Assembly: GCA_028412835.1 (NCBI GenBank) | Contig: JAONQW010000001.1 | Location: 75,617-139,616 of the forward strand | Direction of reading: 5' to 3' | Length of the DNA: 64,000 bases | Origin: Candidatus Pelagibacterales bacterium | Lineage (GTDB): Bacteria > Pseudomonadota > Alphaproteobacteria > Pelagibacterales > AG-422-B15 | Shown here: positions 35,511 through 45,034 of the stretch, in pieces | Position numbering within the stretch: the first letter of the stretch is position 1 | Layout of the letters: every line of letters begins with the position of its first letter | The notes under the pieces: generated by a model | Database searches by the model: none | What the model was told of the DNA's origin: nothing | The model's input: the letters and a program-made list of their open reading frames with translations, nothing else | Position numbers and translations under genes: made by a program

Positions 35511-36248
35511 TTATGAAAAATAATCAATGATTTTAGAAAAATCCCTAGGTTTTAAGGATGCACCACCAACTAAGGCACCATCAACATTCTCTAAAGACAA
35601 AATATTATTTGCATTTTCAGCGTTAACAGATCCGCCATATAAAATAGAAACATTTTTAGCAAAACTTTGATTAAATTTAAGAATATCTCTGATAGAGGCA
35701 TGTATACTGTCAATCTCTAATAATGTCGGCGTTAATCCCGTTCCTATTGCCCAAACTGGTTCATAAGCAATTATTAATTTCTTATGGTCTAATTTTTTAG
35801 GCAGTGATTTAAGCTGTTTCATTAAAATAGATTTTCTATTTTTAATTTCACTTTCGAGCTCACCAATGCAAAAGATAACTTTAAGTCCATGTTTATGGGC
35901 TGAAAGTATTTTTTTTGACAAAAGCTCAACGTCTTCGCCAAATAACTGTCTTCTTTCAGAGTGACCTATAATTACATATTTGGCACCAAGATCATTAATC
36001 ATCTCTGAACTAACACATCCTGTATAAGCGCCTGAATCAAGCTCATGCGTATCTTGAGCCCCAATCATTACTTTTGATTTCTTTGACGAAACTAGAGTAT
36101 TAATTAAAGTATAAGGAGGACAAACAATAACATTAGGATTATTAAGCTTTTTTGAAACGAGATGTTTGTTTATAGCGTTAAAAATCTTTACAAATGATGT
36201 GAGACCATTCATCTTCCAATTAGCTACAACATAATTATTTCTTTTCAT
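35511..36248 (-). CDS. tpiA: Triosephosphate isomerase
   Basis: The 245-residue TIM barrel interconverts dihydroxyacetone phosphate and glyceraldehyde 3-phosphate. Active-site elements are ANWKMNG (Lys near residue 12), IIGHSERRQLFGED with the catalytic His near 96, AYEPVWAIGTGLTP with the catalytic Glu near 162, and the phosphate-binding YGGSVNAEN and GALVGGASL. It is the first gene of the leftward row tpiA-secG-pyrG-kdsA-eno-ftsB-lipA and is divergent from the PpiD-like gene, with 70 bases between starts. Confidence 0.96.
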   Translation of the reverse strand: MKRNNYVVANWKMNGLTSFVKIFNAINKHLVSKKLNNPNVIVCPPYTLINTLVSSKKSKVMIGAQDTHELDSGAYTGCVSSEMINDLGAKYVIIGHSERRQLFGEDVELLSKKILSAHKHGLKVIFCIGELESEIKNRKSILMKQLKSLPKKLDHKKLIIAYEPVWAIGTGLTPTLLEIDSIHASIRDILKFNQSFAKNVSILYGGSVNAENANNILSLENVDGALVGGASLKPRDFSKIIDYFS

Positions 36249-36318
36249 AGATCTCTTATTTAGCTATAAAAAACCATAAAAACAACTATATTCATTCATA
36301 ATTTTCTAAGTACTTAAA

Positions 36319-38160
36319 ATGCTAAATATAATAAGAAACCTTGTTAAATCAATTTTTGGTAAACTATTGCTTTTGGTAATGGTAGCAAGCTTCGCTGTAT
36401 GGGGAATGGGTGACTTATTAAACTCTGGTGATAGCGGCCTTGTGGCAAAAGTGGGAAATCAAAAAATTACTATAAATGATTTTTATAATCAATTTCAAAG
36501 AAAGCTATCTGAATTTAATCAATCTTTAGAAAAAAAATTAACTGAAGAAGAGGCTCACAACCAGCAAATTACATATTTAGTTTTAAATGAAATGGTATAC
36601 GGCAAACTAGTTCAAGAATTTGCAGAAAGAAACTCTATATATATTTCTGATGACTTAATTAAGAAAACAATAATTTCAATACCTCAGTTTCAAGATAAAG
36701 ATGGTAAATTTAATAAAATTTTGTTTGACAGCGCGATGTTAAGCAATTTTAACAATGAAGCAGAATTTACTGATGAAATTTCAAGATTTTTTTTAAATAA
36801 TTTAATTTTCGAAAATTTTTCAATACCCTTACCAATAAATGATAAAATATCTAATTTATTTTATAACTTTGAAGCAGAAACAAGGGATATTATATATTAC
36901 AATATAACAGATAAACTTATCAAAGAAATTTACCCTACTGATAATGATACTTTGAATTATTATAATGATAATCAAGCTAAGTATTTCACTGAAAAGAATG
37001 TAAAGGTAAAATATATTAATATTAATCAAAATATATTTAGCTCAAGTAATGATATTATAGATGAACAAGTTGAGACTTACTATAATGATAATATTGAAAA
37101 TTATTCAAAAGAAGAGATGAGAGACATTGAAGTAATTAATGTTAATTCAATTGATCAATCAAAAAAAATAGTCGAATTACTTAATAATTATGCTCAATTA
37201 AATGAATATCTCGACGAGCAGGGTCTAAACCCAACAGAATTAAAAGATGTAAAAGTTGATGATTTTGACGCAGATTTATCAGAGCTTATATTTAGTACTC
37301 CTAAGGGAGAAATATCTAACCCAATAGAAATTGATGGTTTGGGATACTTTGCTGTAAAAATTATAGAAATTATACCTGCCAAAATTGAATCATTAAATGA
37401 AGCCAAGGATGAGATTGTTAATTTTTTAAATGAAGAAAATGCTTATAATACATTTTTAGAAAACATTGAACTAATCGAAGAACAAAATTTAACAGGATCA
37501 ACTTTAGATGAGATTGCTACAGATTTCAATTTAGAAGTTAAATTTACTAATTCCAATGGCCTGTCGAATATGCTTACTGATGATAACTTAAATCTAATTT
37601 TTAATAGTGAAAAAGGATACCAATCAGACCTGCTGATTGAAGATAATGACGAAACCTATATTGTTGAAATTTTAAATGTCTATGATGCCTATTTACCATC
37701 TTATGAAGAATTGAAAGATCAAGTAACTAAAGATTATAAAAATATTAAAACCAATGAATTGCTTGAAGCTAAGATATCAGATCTTGAACTTGCCTATAAA
37801 TATACCGATGAAGAAAATTTTGTTAATTTTGCAAATCAAAATGGATTTAAGATAATTGAAAAAAAAAGAGTTGAAAGAACCAATAATAATACTTTTAACC
37901 AACAAACACTTAATAAGATTTTTAAGAATAAAGTAAATTCCAGTATAATGTTCAAAGATTTTGATGATATGTACGGCTTAGTATTTGTTAAGAAAATTAA
38001 TCCGGCAGACAACCTAATTAATGAAACTAAAAAACAAAATTTAAATGCAAATATTGAAGCAAGTTTTAATCAATCAATGGAAAACCTGTTAAAAAATAAG
38101 TTAGGTGCTGATATTGAGTACCAGTTATTTCTTAAAAACATAGACAATCTGTTTCTTTAA
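36319..38160 (+). CDS. PpiD-like periplasmic folding protein (SurA N-terminal and parvulin-type domains)
   Basis: The 613-residue protein is anchored by one N-terminal helix (KLLLLVMVASFAVWGMGDLL, residues 14-33). It continues with a SurA/PpiD N-terminal chaperone domain (KVGNQKITINDFYNQFQRKL), a central region with a degenerate parvulin-type fold near residues 240-360 (ISNPIEIDGLGYFAVKIIEI), and a long helical C-terminus. It should assist folding of outer-membrane and exported proteins at the exit of SecYEG. The TPKGEISNPIEIDGLGY part retains the parvulin pattern, but isomerase activity is uncertain. It is followed after one base by trpE, an arrangement common in alphaproteobacteria. Confidence 0.88.
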   Translation: MLNIIRNLVKSIFGKLLLLVMVASFAVWGMGDLLNSGDSGLVAKVGNQKITINDFYNQFQRKLSEFNQSLEKKLTEEEAHNQQITYLVLNEMVYGKLVQEFAERNSIYISDDLIKKTIISIPQFQDKDGKFNKILFDSAMLSNFNNEAEFTDEISRFFLNNLIFENFSIPLPINDKISNLFYNFEAETRDIIYYNITDKLIKEIYPTDNDTLNYYNDNQAKYFTEKNVKVKYININQNIFSSSNDIIDEQVETYYNDNIENYSKEEMRDIEVINVNSIDQSKKIVELLNNYAQLNEYLDEQGLNPTELKDVKVDDFDADLSELIFSTPKGEISNPIEIDGLGYFAVKIIEIIPAKIESLNEAKDEIVNFLNEENAYNTFLENIELIEEQNLTGSTLDEIATDFNLEVKFTNSNGLSNMLTDDNLNLIFNSEKGYQSDLLIEDNDETYIVEILNVYDAYLPSYEELKDQVTKDYKNIKTNELLEAKISDLELAYKYTDEENFVNFANQNGFKIIEKKRVERTNNNTFNQQTLNKIFKNKVNSSIMFKDFDDMYGLVFVKKINPADNLINETKKQNLNANIEASFNQSMENLLKNKLGADIEYQLFLKNIDNLFL

Positions 38161-38161
38161 A

Positions 38162-39661
38162 ATGGTCTCTTTAAGTAAAAAAGACTTTCAATCAAATATT
38201 AACAAAAAAGAAGATTTTTTAATCTACAAACATGTTAAAAAAATTGATATTGAACCCCATAATAGTTTTATAAATTTAGTAGACAAAAGCAAATATAGTT
38301 TTATTTACGAATCTGTTGAGGGTGGAATTCACAGAGGCAGATATACAATATGCGGATTTGATCCATTGTTAATCTTAAAAATAGTTAATAAAACTGCAAC
38401 TCTTAGTAAAAAAAAGAATAATAAATTTATAAACATAAAACAAAATAACACTGATCCTTTTAAAAACTTAGAGAGTTTGATTGAAGGTCTAAAAATTAAG
38501 ATTCCAAAAAATCTGCCCCCTATGTCTTCTGGTGTCTTTGGATATTTAGGTTATGAAGCAATCAATTATGTTGAAAAAATTTCAAAAAATAAAAAAACAA
38601 ATAACTTAAAGTTGCCAGACTGCTTGCTATTTTATCCGAGAAGTCTTTTTATCTACGATAATCATAAGAAAAGTTTGTTTATCATAAAAGCATTCATTCA
38701 TGGAACTTATGACAAAAAAGATATTAATTATGAAAAGATTTTAAGTGAAATAAATGATGACTATAAATATATTGCAAATTATAAATATGATAAAACAACC
38801 ATAAATAAGAAAAAAAGAATTTCTTTAAAATCAAAATCTAATATTTCAAAAGCAAATTTTTATAAAAATATCGAAAAATCAAAAAAATATATCAAACAAG
38901 GAGATATTTTTCAAATTGTACCAAGTCATAGATTCGAAATGGATTTTGATTATAATCCGACAAAACTATACGAAGTTTTAAGGGAAACAAACCCTTCCCC
39001 ATTTATGTATCTATTTAATTTTCCAAAATTTAATATTATTGGTTCCAGTCCTGAGATACTTGTTCGTGTAAGAGATAATACAGTAACGATAAGACCGATT
39101 GCTGGAACAAGACCTAGAGGTAGTACAAAGAAACAAGATATAAAAAATGAAATGGATCTTTTAAAAGATGCCAAAGAAATATCTGAACACATGATGCTTC
39201 TTGACCTAGGAAGAAATGATGTTGGTAGAGTTGTAAAGCCTGGTACAGTTAAAGTAACTTCGAGCTTTTCTATTGAAAGGTACTCACATGTGATGCATAT
39301 AGTTTCTAATGTTGAAGGCCAACTAAAATCCAATAAAACACTAATGGATGCACTTATGGCTGGATTTCCAGCTGGAACAGTTACTGGGGCACCAAAGATA
39401 AGAGCAATGCAAATAATTGATGAGTTAGAAATTACTAAAAGAGGCCCTTATGCTGGAGCTGTTGGTTATTTTTCATCAATGAATGAGATGGATACTTGTA
39501 TAGTTTTGAGAACTGGAATAGTACAAAATAAAAAATTATATGTTCAAGCGGGTGGTGGTGTCGTTTATGATAGCAAACCTAAGTATGAATATAATGAAAC
39601 GGTGAATAAATCGATGGCTGTAATAAAAGCAGCTGAAATTGTTAAGGGTAACTACAAATGA
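38162..39661 (+). CDS. trpE: Anthranilate synthase component I
   Basis: The 499-residue chorismate-binding enzyme has SGVFGYLGYEAINYVE near residue 123, GDIFQIVPSHRFE near 247, the chorismate site RPIAGTRPRGSTKKQD near 312, LLDLGRNDVGRV near 348, and FPAGTVTGAPKIRAMQIIDE near 401. With TrpG it converts chorismate and glutamine to anthranilate. There is no room for a leader peptide/attenuator: the start codon is one base after the ppiD stop. Its end overlaps trpG by 4 bp. Confidence 0.96.
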   Translation: MVSLSKKDFQSNINKKEDFLIYKHVKKIDIEPHNSFINLVDKSKYSFIYESVEGGIHRGRYTICGFDPLLILKIVNKTATLSKKKNNKFINIKQNNTDPFKNLESLIEGLKIKIPKNLPPMSSGVFGYLGYEAINYVEKISKNKKTNNLKLPDCLLFYPRSLFIYDNHKKSLFIIKAFIHGTYDKKDINYEKILSEINDDYKYIANYKYDKTTINKKKRISLKSKSNISKANFYKNIEKSKKYIKQGDIFQIVPSHRFEMDFDYNPTKLYEVLRETNPSPFMYLFNFPKFNIIGSSPEILVRVRDNTVTIRPIAGTRPRGSTKKQDIKNEMDLLKDAKEISEHMMLLDLGRNDVGRVVKPGTVKVTSSFSIERYSHVMHIVSNVEGQLKSNKTLMDALMAGFPAGTVTGAPKIRAMQIIDELEITKRGPYAGAVGYFSSMNEMDTCIVLRTGIVQNKKLYVQAGGGVVYDSKPKYEYNETVNKSMAVIKAAEIVKGNYK

Positions 39662-40242
39662 TTTTATTAATAGATAACTACGACAGTTTTACTTTTAATT
39701 TAGCTCATTATATTGAGGAAACAGGTGTGCCCGTAAAAGTTTTAAGAAACGATAAAACCTCTATTAAAGAAATAAAGAATACCATAAAACCAAGTAAGAT
39801 TATTATATCGCCTGGACCCTGTACACCAAATGAAGCAGGTATATGTATTGAGGTTATTAAAGAATTTTACAATAAATTGCCTATACTAGGAGTATGTCTT
39901 GGACATCAATCAATTGGTCAAGCTTTTGGAGGTATCATTGTCCAAGCAAAAAAAATAATGCATGGCAAAATATCAAGTATGACCAATGAGAATAATTCAG
40001 AAATTTTTAGAGGTTTACCAAAAAAATTTGATGCTACAAGGTACCATAGTTTAGTAATAGATCCAAAATCACTCCCCTCTTGTTTTAAGATTATTTCTAA
40101 TACTAAAGATAATGATAAAGATGTTATCATGGGGATTGAACATAATGATTATCCAGTGTTTGGCGTACAATTTCACCCTGAAAGTATTGGCACATCAAAA
40201 ATACATGGTCAAAAAATAATATCTAACTTTGTGAGCTTATGA
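39658..40242 (+). CDS. trpG: Anthranilate synthase component II (glutamine amidotransferase)
   Basis: The 194-residue class I glutaminase has IDNYDSFTFNLAHY at residues 5-18, SPGPCTPNEAG near 51, the nucleophile Cys80 in GVCLGHQSI and the catalytic His/Glu in VQFHPESIGT near 170. It supplies ammonia to TrpE, and could serve PabB as well if no separate pabA exists. The ATGA overlaps with trpE and trpD on both sides (4 bp each) indicate translational coupling. Confidence 0.95.
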   Translation: MILLIDNYDSFTFNLAHYIEETGVPVKVLRNDKTSIKEIKNTIKPSKIIISPGPCTPNEAGICIEVIKEFYNKLPILGVCLGHQSIGQAFGGIIVQAKKIMHGKISSMTNENNSEIFRGLPKKFDATRYHSLVIDPKSLPSCFKIISNTKDNDKDVIMGIEHNDYPVFGVQFHPESIGTSKIHGQKIISNFVSL

Positions 40243-41258
40243 TTAATAGCCTTAAAGATTTCATTCAACTTGCATTTGATAACAATCTTAATAAAGAAAA
40301 TACATCTCAAGCATTTAATATTATTATGTCTGGAGAATCAACTGATGCGCAGATTAGTGCTTTTTTGATTGCTTTGCAGAAAAATGGAGTGAATGAAGAT
40401 CATGTTTTAGGTGCGTTAGATGTAATGCAAAATAAAATGATTAAGGTTAATATTCCAAGCAATTCAATTGATACATGTGGAACTGGTGGTGATGGTATTG
40501 GTTCATTAAATGTTTCTACGGCAACTGCATTTGTTGTTGCAGCAGCAAATATACCAATAGCAAAACATGGCAATAAGGCATTAACTTCAAAGTGTGGATC
40601 TGCTGACGTCCTTCAGGCTTTAAATATTGAATTGATATCAGATCCTATAGACCTTGAAAGATGTATAAATGAAATAGGTATTTGTTTTATGTTTGCTCCA
40701 AACCATCACCCAGCTATGCAGTATGTTGGCAAGGTAAGACAAGAAATAGGCATTAGAACAATATTTAATATGCTTGGCCCTCTTTTAAATCCAGGCAACG
40801 TTCAGTCTCAGATTGTTGGTGTATACAGCGAGGAAGTTCAAAATATATATGGTAACGTTCTTAAAAAGATGGATAGAAATAAATGTATTATAGTAAGTGG
40901 TGGTAATGGTATGGATGAAATTAATATAAATGGTGAAAATAAGATATTAGTCCCTGGGCAAGAAATATATAATTTTAGAGCCTCTTCAATTGGCATTAAT
41001 AATCAAGATGAAAAGGAGCTTGATGGTGGTGATGCAGCTTATAATGCAAATAGAATTAAAGAAATATTTTCTGGTAAAATAGATGCTTTTTATGAAATCG
41101 TACTCCTCAATTCTGCTTTTGCCTTATCATTAAATGACCTCGATAAACTTGATAATAATGTTGTTAAAAATAATTACTTGATAGCTAAAGAAATTATAGA
41201 CTCAGGAAAAGCAATGGTGAAGTTAAAACAATTAATAGAATTTACTCAAGATAAATAG
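40239..41258 (+). CDS. trpD: Anthranilate phosphoribosyltransferase
   Basis: The 339-residue enzyme transfers the phosphoribosyl group of PRPP to anthranilate. It shows DTCGTGGDGIGSLNVSTA near residue 78 (PRPP site), KHGNKALTSKCGSADVLQAL near 108, NHHPAMQYVGKVRQEIGIRT near 152 and FNMLGPLLNPG near 173. The helical N-terminal domain ends near residue 65. It overlaps trpG by 4 bp and is 5 bases before trpC. Confidence 0.96.
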   Translation: MINSLKDFIQLAFDNNLNKENTSQAFNIIMSGESTDAQISAFLIALQKNGVNEDHVLGALDVMQNKMIKVNIPSNSIDTCGTGGDGIGSLNVSTATAFVVAAANIPIAKHGNKALTSKCGSADVLQALNIELISDPIDLERCINEIGICFMFAPNHHPAMQYVGKVRQEIGIRTIFNMLGPLLNPGNVQSQIVGVYSEEVQNIYGNVLKKMDRNKCIIVSGGNGMDEININGENKILVPGQEIYNFRASSIGINNQDEKELDGGDAAYNANRIKEIFSGKIDAFYEIVLLNSAFALSLNDLDKLDNNVVKNNYLIAKEIIDSGKAMVKLKQLIEFTQDK

Positions 41259-41263
41259 TTCAA

Positions 41264-42052
41264 ATGTCTATATTAAAAGAAATTTACAAATACAAAAAAG
41301 ATTTTGTAAAACAGAAAAAAAAATTATTCAATTTAAATGATATTATTGAATTATCAGAGCAATATGTGCCAAAAGGGTTTATCGATGATATTAAAAAAAA
41401 TATAAAAGAAAAAGATATTTCAATAATTGGAGAACTTAAGAAGGCAAGTCCTTCTGCAGGTATTATTTTTAATAATAAGGCTGACTATCTTAATATTGCC
41501 AATGCCTATGAAGACAATGGAATATCTTGTTTATCAATTCTCACTGATGAAAAATACTTTAAGGGTTCTGATAGTGACTTAACAGAAATTAGAAAAAGAG
41601 TGTCACTACCTATCATAAGAAAAGATTTTATAGTTGACAGCTACCAACTTCATGAGTCTAAAATGTTAGGTGCTGACTGCATACTTATAATACTTTCTAT
41701 GCTTGAAAAGAATAATGCAAAAGATCTTGAGGAAGAGGCTATAAGTATTGGTCTTGATGTATTGATTGAAACACATAATAGCAATGAAATGGATGTCGCC
41801 CTCGAAATGAAATCCGATTTAATTGGAATTAATAATCGTGATTTAAATGATTTTTCTGTTGATATAAATAACTCGATATCACTAACCTCCAAACCGGCTG
41901 ATGGTAAAATTTATGTGTGTGAGAGTGGTATTAAAACTAGGGAGAATATTGATTATATTAAAAATAACTCTCCAATAAAAACCTTCCTTATAGGCGAATC
42001 ATTAATGAGATCTGATAATTTAAAAGAACAAATTAGAACGCTTTTAATATAA
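41264..42052 (+). CDS. trpC: Indole-3-glycerol phosphate synthase
   Basis: The 262-residue TIM barrel decarboxylates and closes the ring of carboxyphenylamino-deoxyribulose phosphate. Conserved stretches are IGELKKASPSAGII near residue 55 (Lys, Ser), LTDEKYFKGSDSDL near 93, RKDFIVDSYQLHESKMLGAD near 118, LIETHNSNEMDVAL near 163, IGINNRDLNDFSVD near 185 and YVCESGIKT near 217. It ends the trpE-G-D-C run; trpF, trpB and trpA are not in the window. The moaC-moeA pair often found next is missing. Confidence 0.95.
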   Translation: MSILKEIYKYKKDFVKQKKKLFNLNDIIELSEQYVPKGFIDDIKKNIKEKDISIIGELKKASPSAGIIFNNKADYLNIANAYEDNGISCLSILTDEKYFKGSDSDLTEIRKRVSLPIIRKDFIVDSYQLHESKMLGADCILIILSMLEKNNAKDLEEEAISIGLDVLIETHNSNEMDVALEMKSDLIGINNRDLNDFSVDINNSISLTSKPADGKIYVCESGIKTRENIDYIKNNSPIKTFLIGESLMRSDNLKEQIRTLLI

Positions 42053-42115
42053 GGACTCACTATATAAATTTAAGTTATTGAAATTGTTGTTAAAAATGTA
42101 ATTGAAACATTTAGC

Positions 42116-42130
42116 GAACATTGATAGAAC
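42116..42130. promoter_or_regulatory. SOS box (LexA operator) upstream of lexA
   Basis: The sequence GAAC-ATTGATA-GAAC is the exact complement of GTTC-N7-GTTC, the LexA operator known in alphaproteobacteria. It lies 26 bases before the lexA ATG and overlaps the candidate -10 region of a promoter with a TTGAAA -35 at 42102-42107. LexA would repress its own gene here. The match to the consensus and the location are both right. Confidence 0.85.
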
Positions 42131-42155
42131 GTTATGCATATTAATTATTTAAAAT

Positions 42156-42836
42156 ATGCTTACTAAAAAACAAAAAGAACTACTTAATTATATAAGCACC
42201 TCTCAAAACCGTAATGGTGTATCACCTTCTTACGATGAAATGAGATCTGCCTTAAACCTTAAGTCTAAATCAGGTATTCATAGGTTAATACTGGCTCTTG
42301 AAGAAAGAGGCTTCGTTAGACGCCTAGCCCATAAAGCAAGAGCTTTAGAGGTACTTAAAGATAGCTTTGCGAGCATAGATATTGCAAATCAGGATAAGAA
42401 TAATTTAATTATTGGTAAATTTAATGGTAAATCTGATCAAGACGATGCTCACAGAGTATCAACTCTCCCATTATATGGTAAAATTGCTGCCGGTACCCCT
42501 ATTGAAGCTATTCAACATAACGATGAAACAATTGACGTACCAAAAGAAATGATGCCTATTGGAGAGAGTTATGCACTTAATGTTGAGGGCGACTCTATGA
42601 TTAATGAGGGAATTTTTGACGGTGATACAGTTTTAATTAAGAAAACTAACTATGCTGATAGTGGCGATATTATTGTTGCTTTAGTTGATGATTCTGAAGC
42701 TACATTAAAAAGGCTTAGGAAAAAAGGTCAAAGCATCGCTCTCGAAAGTGCCAATCCCGCTTATGAAACAAGAATTTTAGCGCCACATAGGGTGAAAGTT
42801 CAGGGAAAATTGATTGGTTTATTAAGAAAGTACTAG
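42156..42836 (+). CDS. lexA: LexA repressor
   Basis: The 226-residue SOS repressor has an N-terminal winged helix (MLTKKQKELLNYISTSQNRN, then a recognition helix around LKSKSGIHRLILALEERG, residues 35-52). The C-terminal self-cleaving domain has the Ala112-Gly113 cleavage site, catalytic Ser147 in VEGDSM and Lys185 in EATLKRL. It is autoregulated through the SOS box at 42116-42130. Its place after trpC and before gltA is the alphaproteobacterial order with the genes usually in between removed. All residues needed for RecA-stimulated cleavage are present. Confidence 0.96.
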   Translation: MLTKKQKELLNYISTSQNRNGVSPSYDEMRSALNLKSKSGIHRLILALEERGFVRRLAHKARALEVLKDSFASIDIANQDKNNLIIGKFNGKSDQDDAHRVSTLPLYGKIAAGTPIEAIQHNDETIDVPKEMMPIGESYALNVEGDSMINEGIFDGDTVLIKKTNYADSGDIIVALVDDSEATLKRLRKKGQSIALESANPAYETRILAPHRVKVQGKLIGLLRKY

Positions 42837-42839
42837 ATT

Positions 42840-42900
42840 TAAGCCCTTTTTTTTAAATTTCCTTTTATTATTAATATAAATCAGCTATTTATAGGGCTTA
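42840..42900. repeat. Inverted repeat spanning the gltA leader
   Basis: Seven-base arms TAAGCCC (42840-42846) and GGGCTTA (42894-42900) bracket most of the 66-bp lexA-gltA spacer. The right arm lies directly before the gltA ATG (42903) and includes its AGGG ribosome-binding site, so pairing in a read-through transcript would hide that site. An eight-base T-run follows the left arm. The 47-base loop makes the pairing weak, and chance cannot be excluded. Confidence 0.3.
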
Positions 42901-42902
42901 TT

Positions 42903-44207
42903 ATGAAAAAAAACCATTCCGCAACTCTCACCATTAATAATAAATCCTACTTACTTCCTATTTATAAAGCCTCTGAGGGTAGTGATGTCATTGATATAAC
43001 AAAACTTTATGCTGAAAGTAATCATTTTACTTATGATCCTGGATTTACATCCACTGCCTCATGTCAGTCAAATATAACATTTATAGACGGAGAAAAAGGT
43101 ATTCTTAGATATAGGGGTTATGATATTGAAGAGCTTGCTAAGAAAAGTGATTTTATTGAGGTAACTAATTTATTAATTTATGGCGATTTACCTAATAAAA
43201 GACAGTTAAATAAATACTATAAACTAATCTCAAAGCATACAATGGTACATGAGCAACTGCTAAAGTTTTTTAATGGCTTTAGAAGAGATGCACATCCAAT
43301 GGCGATGATGGTTGGAGTTATGGGAGCTTTATCAGCATTTTACCAGGATTCTCTCGATATTAATGATCCACACCAAAGAATGACAGCTTCTAGGAGAATA
43401 ATTGCAAAAGCTTCGACTATTGGTGCAATGGCATATAAATACTCTATTGGTCAGCCTTTTGTTCAACCTGATAATAATCTCAGTTATTCTGAAAATTTTC
43501 TAAATATGTGTTTTAGCGTTCCTGCTGAAAAATATAAAATTTCAAAGGTAATGTCTGATGCAATGGATACAATTTTGATATTACACGCTGATCATGAGCA
43601 AAATGCTTCAACATCTACAGTCAGACTGGCAGGCTCGTCTGGGGCAAATCCTTTTGCATGTGTAGCTGCTGGCGTTGCTTCACTTTGGGGACCAGCGCAC
43701 GGTGGAGCCAATCAAGCCGCTTTAGAAATGCTTGAAACTATTGGCAACAAAAAAAATGTACCCAACTTTATTAAAAGAGCTAAAGATAAGAATGATCCGT
43801 TTAGACTCATGGGTTTTGGTCATAGAGTTTATAAAAACTATGACCCTAGAGCAAAAATCTTAAAGCAAACTTGTAAAAAAGTTCTTAAACATATTGGAAT
43901 AAATAAGGATCCCGTCCTTGATGTTGCCATGGAATTAGAAAAAATTGCATTAAAAGATAAGTATTTTATTGATAAGAAACTTTATCCAAATGTAGATTTT
44001 TATTCTGGTATTATTTTAAGAGCTATGGGTTTTCCACCAGAAATGTTTACAGTTATATTTTCTATAGCAAGAAGTTCAGGCTGGACAGCTCATTGGCATG
44101 AGATGATTGAAGACCCAGTTCAAAAAATTGGAAGACCAAGACAATTATATTCAGGAAATAAAAAATCTGTTTATGGAAAAAAGCGATCTACAAAAAATAC
44201 TCGTTAA
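42903..44207 (+). CDS. gltA: Citrate synthase
   Basis: The 434-residue type II (NADH-sensitive family) citrate synthase has [20 protein letters not shown] near residue 66, [20 protein letters not shown] near 229, [15 protein letters not shown] near 260, the active-site [16 protein letters not shown] near 300 and a terminal [14 protein letters not shown] with the catalytic Asp near 361. It condenses acetyl-CoA with oxaloacetate at the TCA cycle entry. The gene is convergent with lpxI, with a 4-bp overlap of the ends, leaving no room for lpxB, which often lies here. Confidence 0.96.
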   Translation: MKKNHSATLTINNKSYLLPIYKASEGSDVIDITKLYAESNHFTYDPGFTSTASCQSNITFIDGEKGILRYRGYDIEELAKKSDFIEVTNLLIYGDLPNKRQLNKYYKLISKHTMVHEQLLKFFNGFRRDAHPMAMMVGVMGALSAFYQDSLDINDPHQRMTASRRIIAKASTIGAMAYKYSIGQPFVQPDNNLSYSENFLNMCFSVPAEKYKISKVMSDAMDTILILHADHEQNASTSTVRLAGSSGANPFACVAAGVASLWGPAHGGANQAALEMLETIGNKKNVPNFIKRAKDKNDPFRLMGFGHRVYKNYDPRAKILKQTCKKVLKHIGINKDPVLDVAMELEKIALKDKYFIDKKLYPNVDFYSGIILRAMGFPPEMFTVIFSIARSSGWTAHWHEMIEDPVQKIGRPRQLYSGNKKSVYGKKRSTKNTR

Positions 44208-45034
44208 TCTACAAAATGTAATTTAATTTGATACTTCTTTAATAGTTTATAAAACTTCAATTTTTCAACGACAATCGTTGAATCCTTACTAACACCGAGA
44301 ACATTTAATTTATTTTTATACATTAATTCAAGTGTATATGGTCCTACTGTAGGTAAATCAACTTTTAAGCTTTGTTTTGTCTTTGGTACTTTTATTAAAG
44401 CTCCTTCAATAATGTTTCTAGAAATTTTTCTTTTAATTGAATTTACACGAGTCAACATTCTATCAGTGCCCTCTACAGCTTCGATTGCTAAAATATAACC
44501 ATTTGAAATCACACATGCTTGTGCATTATCATATTCACTTAAGGTATTTAGCAATGAAATACCTTTATTAATATCTGAAATTTCATTAGTCGATAGATTT
44601 AAATAACTTCTATCTAATAAGTATTCATTTGGAAAAATATCTATAAATGATTTAGAAGGGTAACCTTCTATTTCAAAGATATTAATAATTGAATCTAATA
44701 TATTACCGTCACCTTGTTTGGATGCTAAAAGAATTGAACTTATGTATTTACTCAAGACTTTATCAATCTTTAGTTTTGAAAAATCTGGTCTATTAACTGT
44801 ACCTAAAAAACATATTTGAGTAATAGCATTTGACGACAATAAATTAATACATTTTTCTAATTCAAATATTTTTAAATGATGTACAAATTTTTTATTTAGA
44901 AGTTTTTTTTTATTTGATCTTGATATATCAATATAAATAAAATTTTTAAATTTTTTTTTAATAGAATTATATGCAAGCAATGGAAGCTCATTGTCTCCGC
45001 CAATAAGGGCTAAGTTATCAATTTTTTTATTCAT
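44204..45034 (-). CDS. lpxI: UDP-2,3-diacylglucosamine pyrophosphatase LpxI
   Basis: The 276-residue protein belongs to the LpxI (DUF1009) family: the N-terminal [35 protein letters not shown] near residue 93, [17 protein letters not shown] near 111 and the C-terminal [12 protein letters not shown] and [13 protein letters not shown]. It hydrolyses UDP-2,3-diacylglucosamine to lipid X in lipid A synthesis, replacing LpxH in most alphaproteobacteria. It overlaps lpxA by 4 bp. The next enzyme, lpxB, is not in the cluster. Confidence 0.93.
   Translation of the reverse strand: MNKKIDNLALIGGDNELPLLAYNSIKKKFKNFIYIDISRSNKKKLLNKKFVHHLKIFELEKCINLLSSNAITQICFLGTVNRPDFSKLKIDKVLSKYISSILLASKQGDGNILDSIINIFEIEGYPSKSFIDIFPNEYLLDRSYLNLSTNEISDINKGISLLNTLSEYDNAQACVISNGYILAIEAVEGTDRMLTRVNSIKRKISRNIIEGALIKVPKTKQSLKVDLPTVGPYTLELMYKNKLNVLGVSKDSTIVVEKLKFYKLLKKYQIKLHFVD

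Noticed and set aside
38130-38200. Possible trp attenuator before trpE
   Set aside because: trpE starts one base after the preceding stop codon; there is no leader peptide with tandem Trp codons or room for alternative hairpins.
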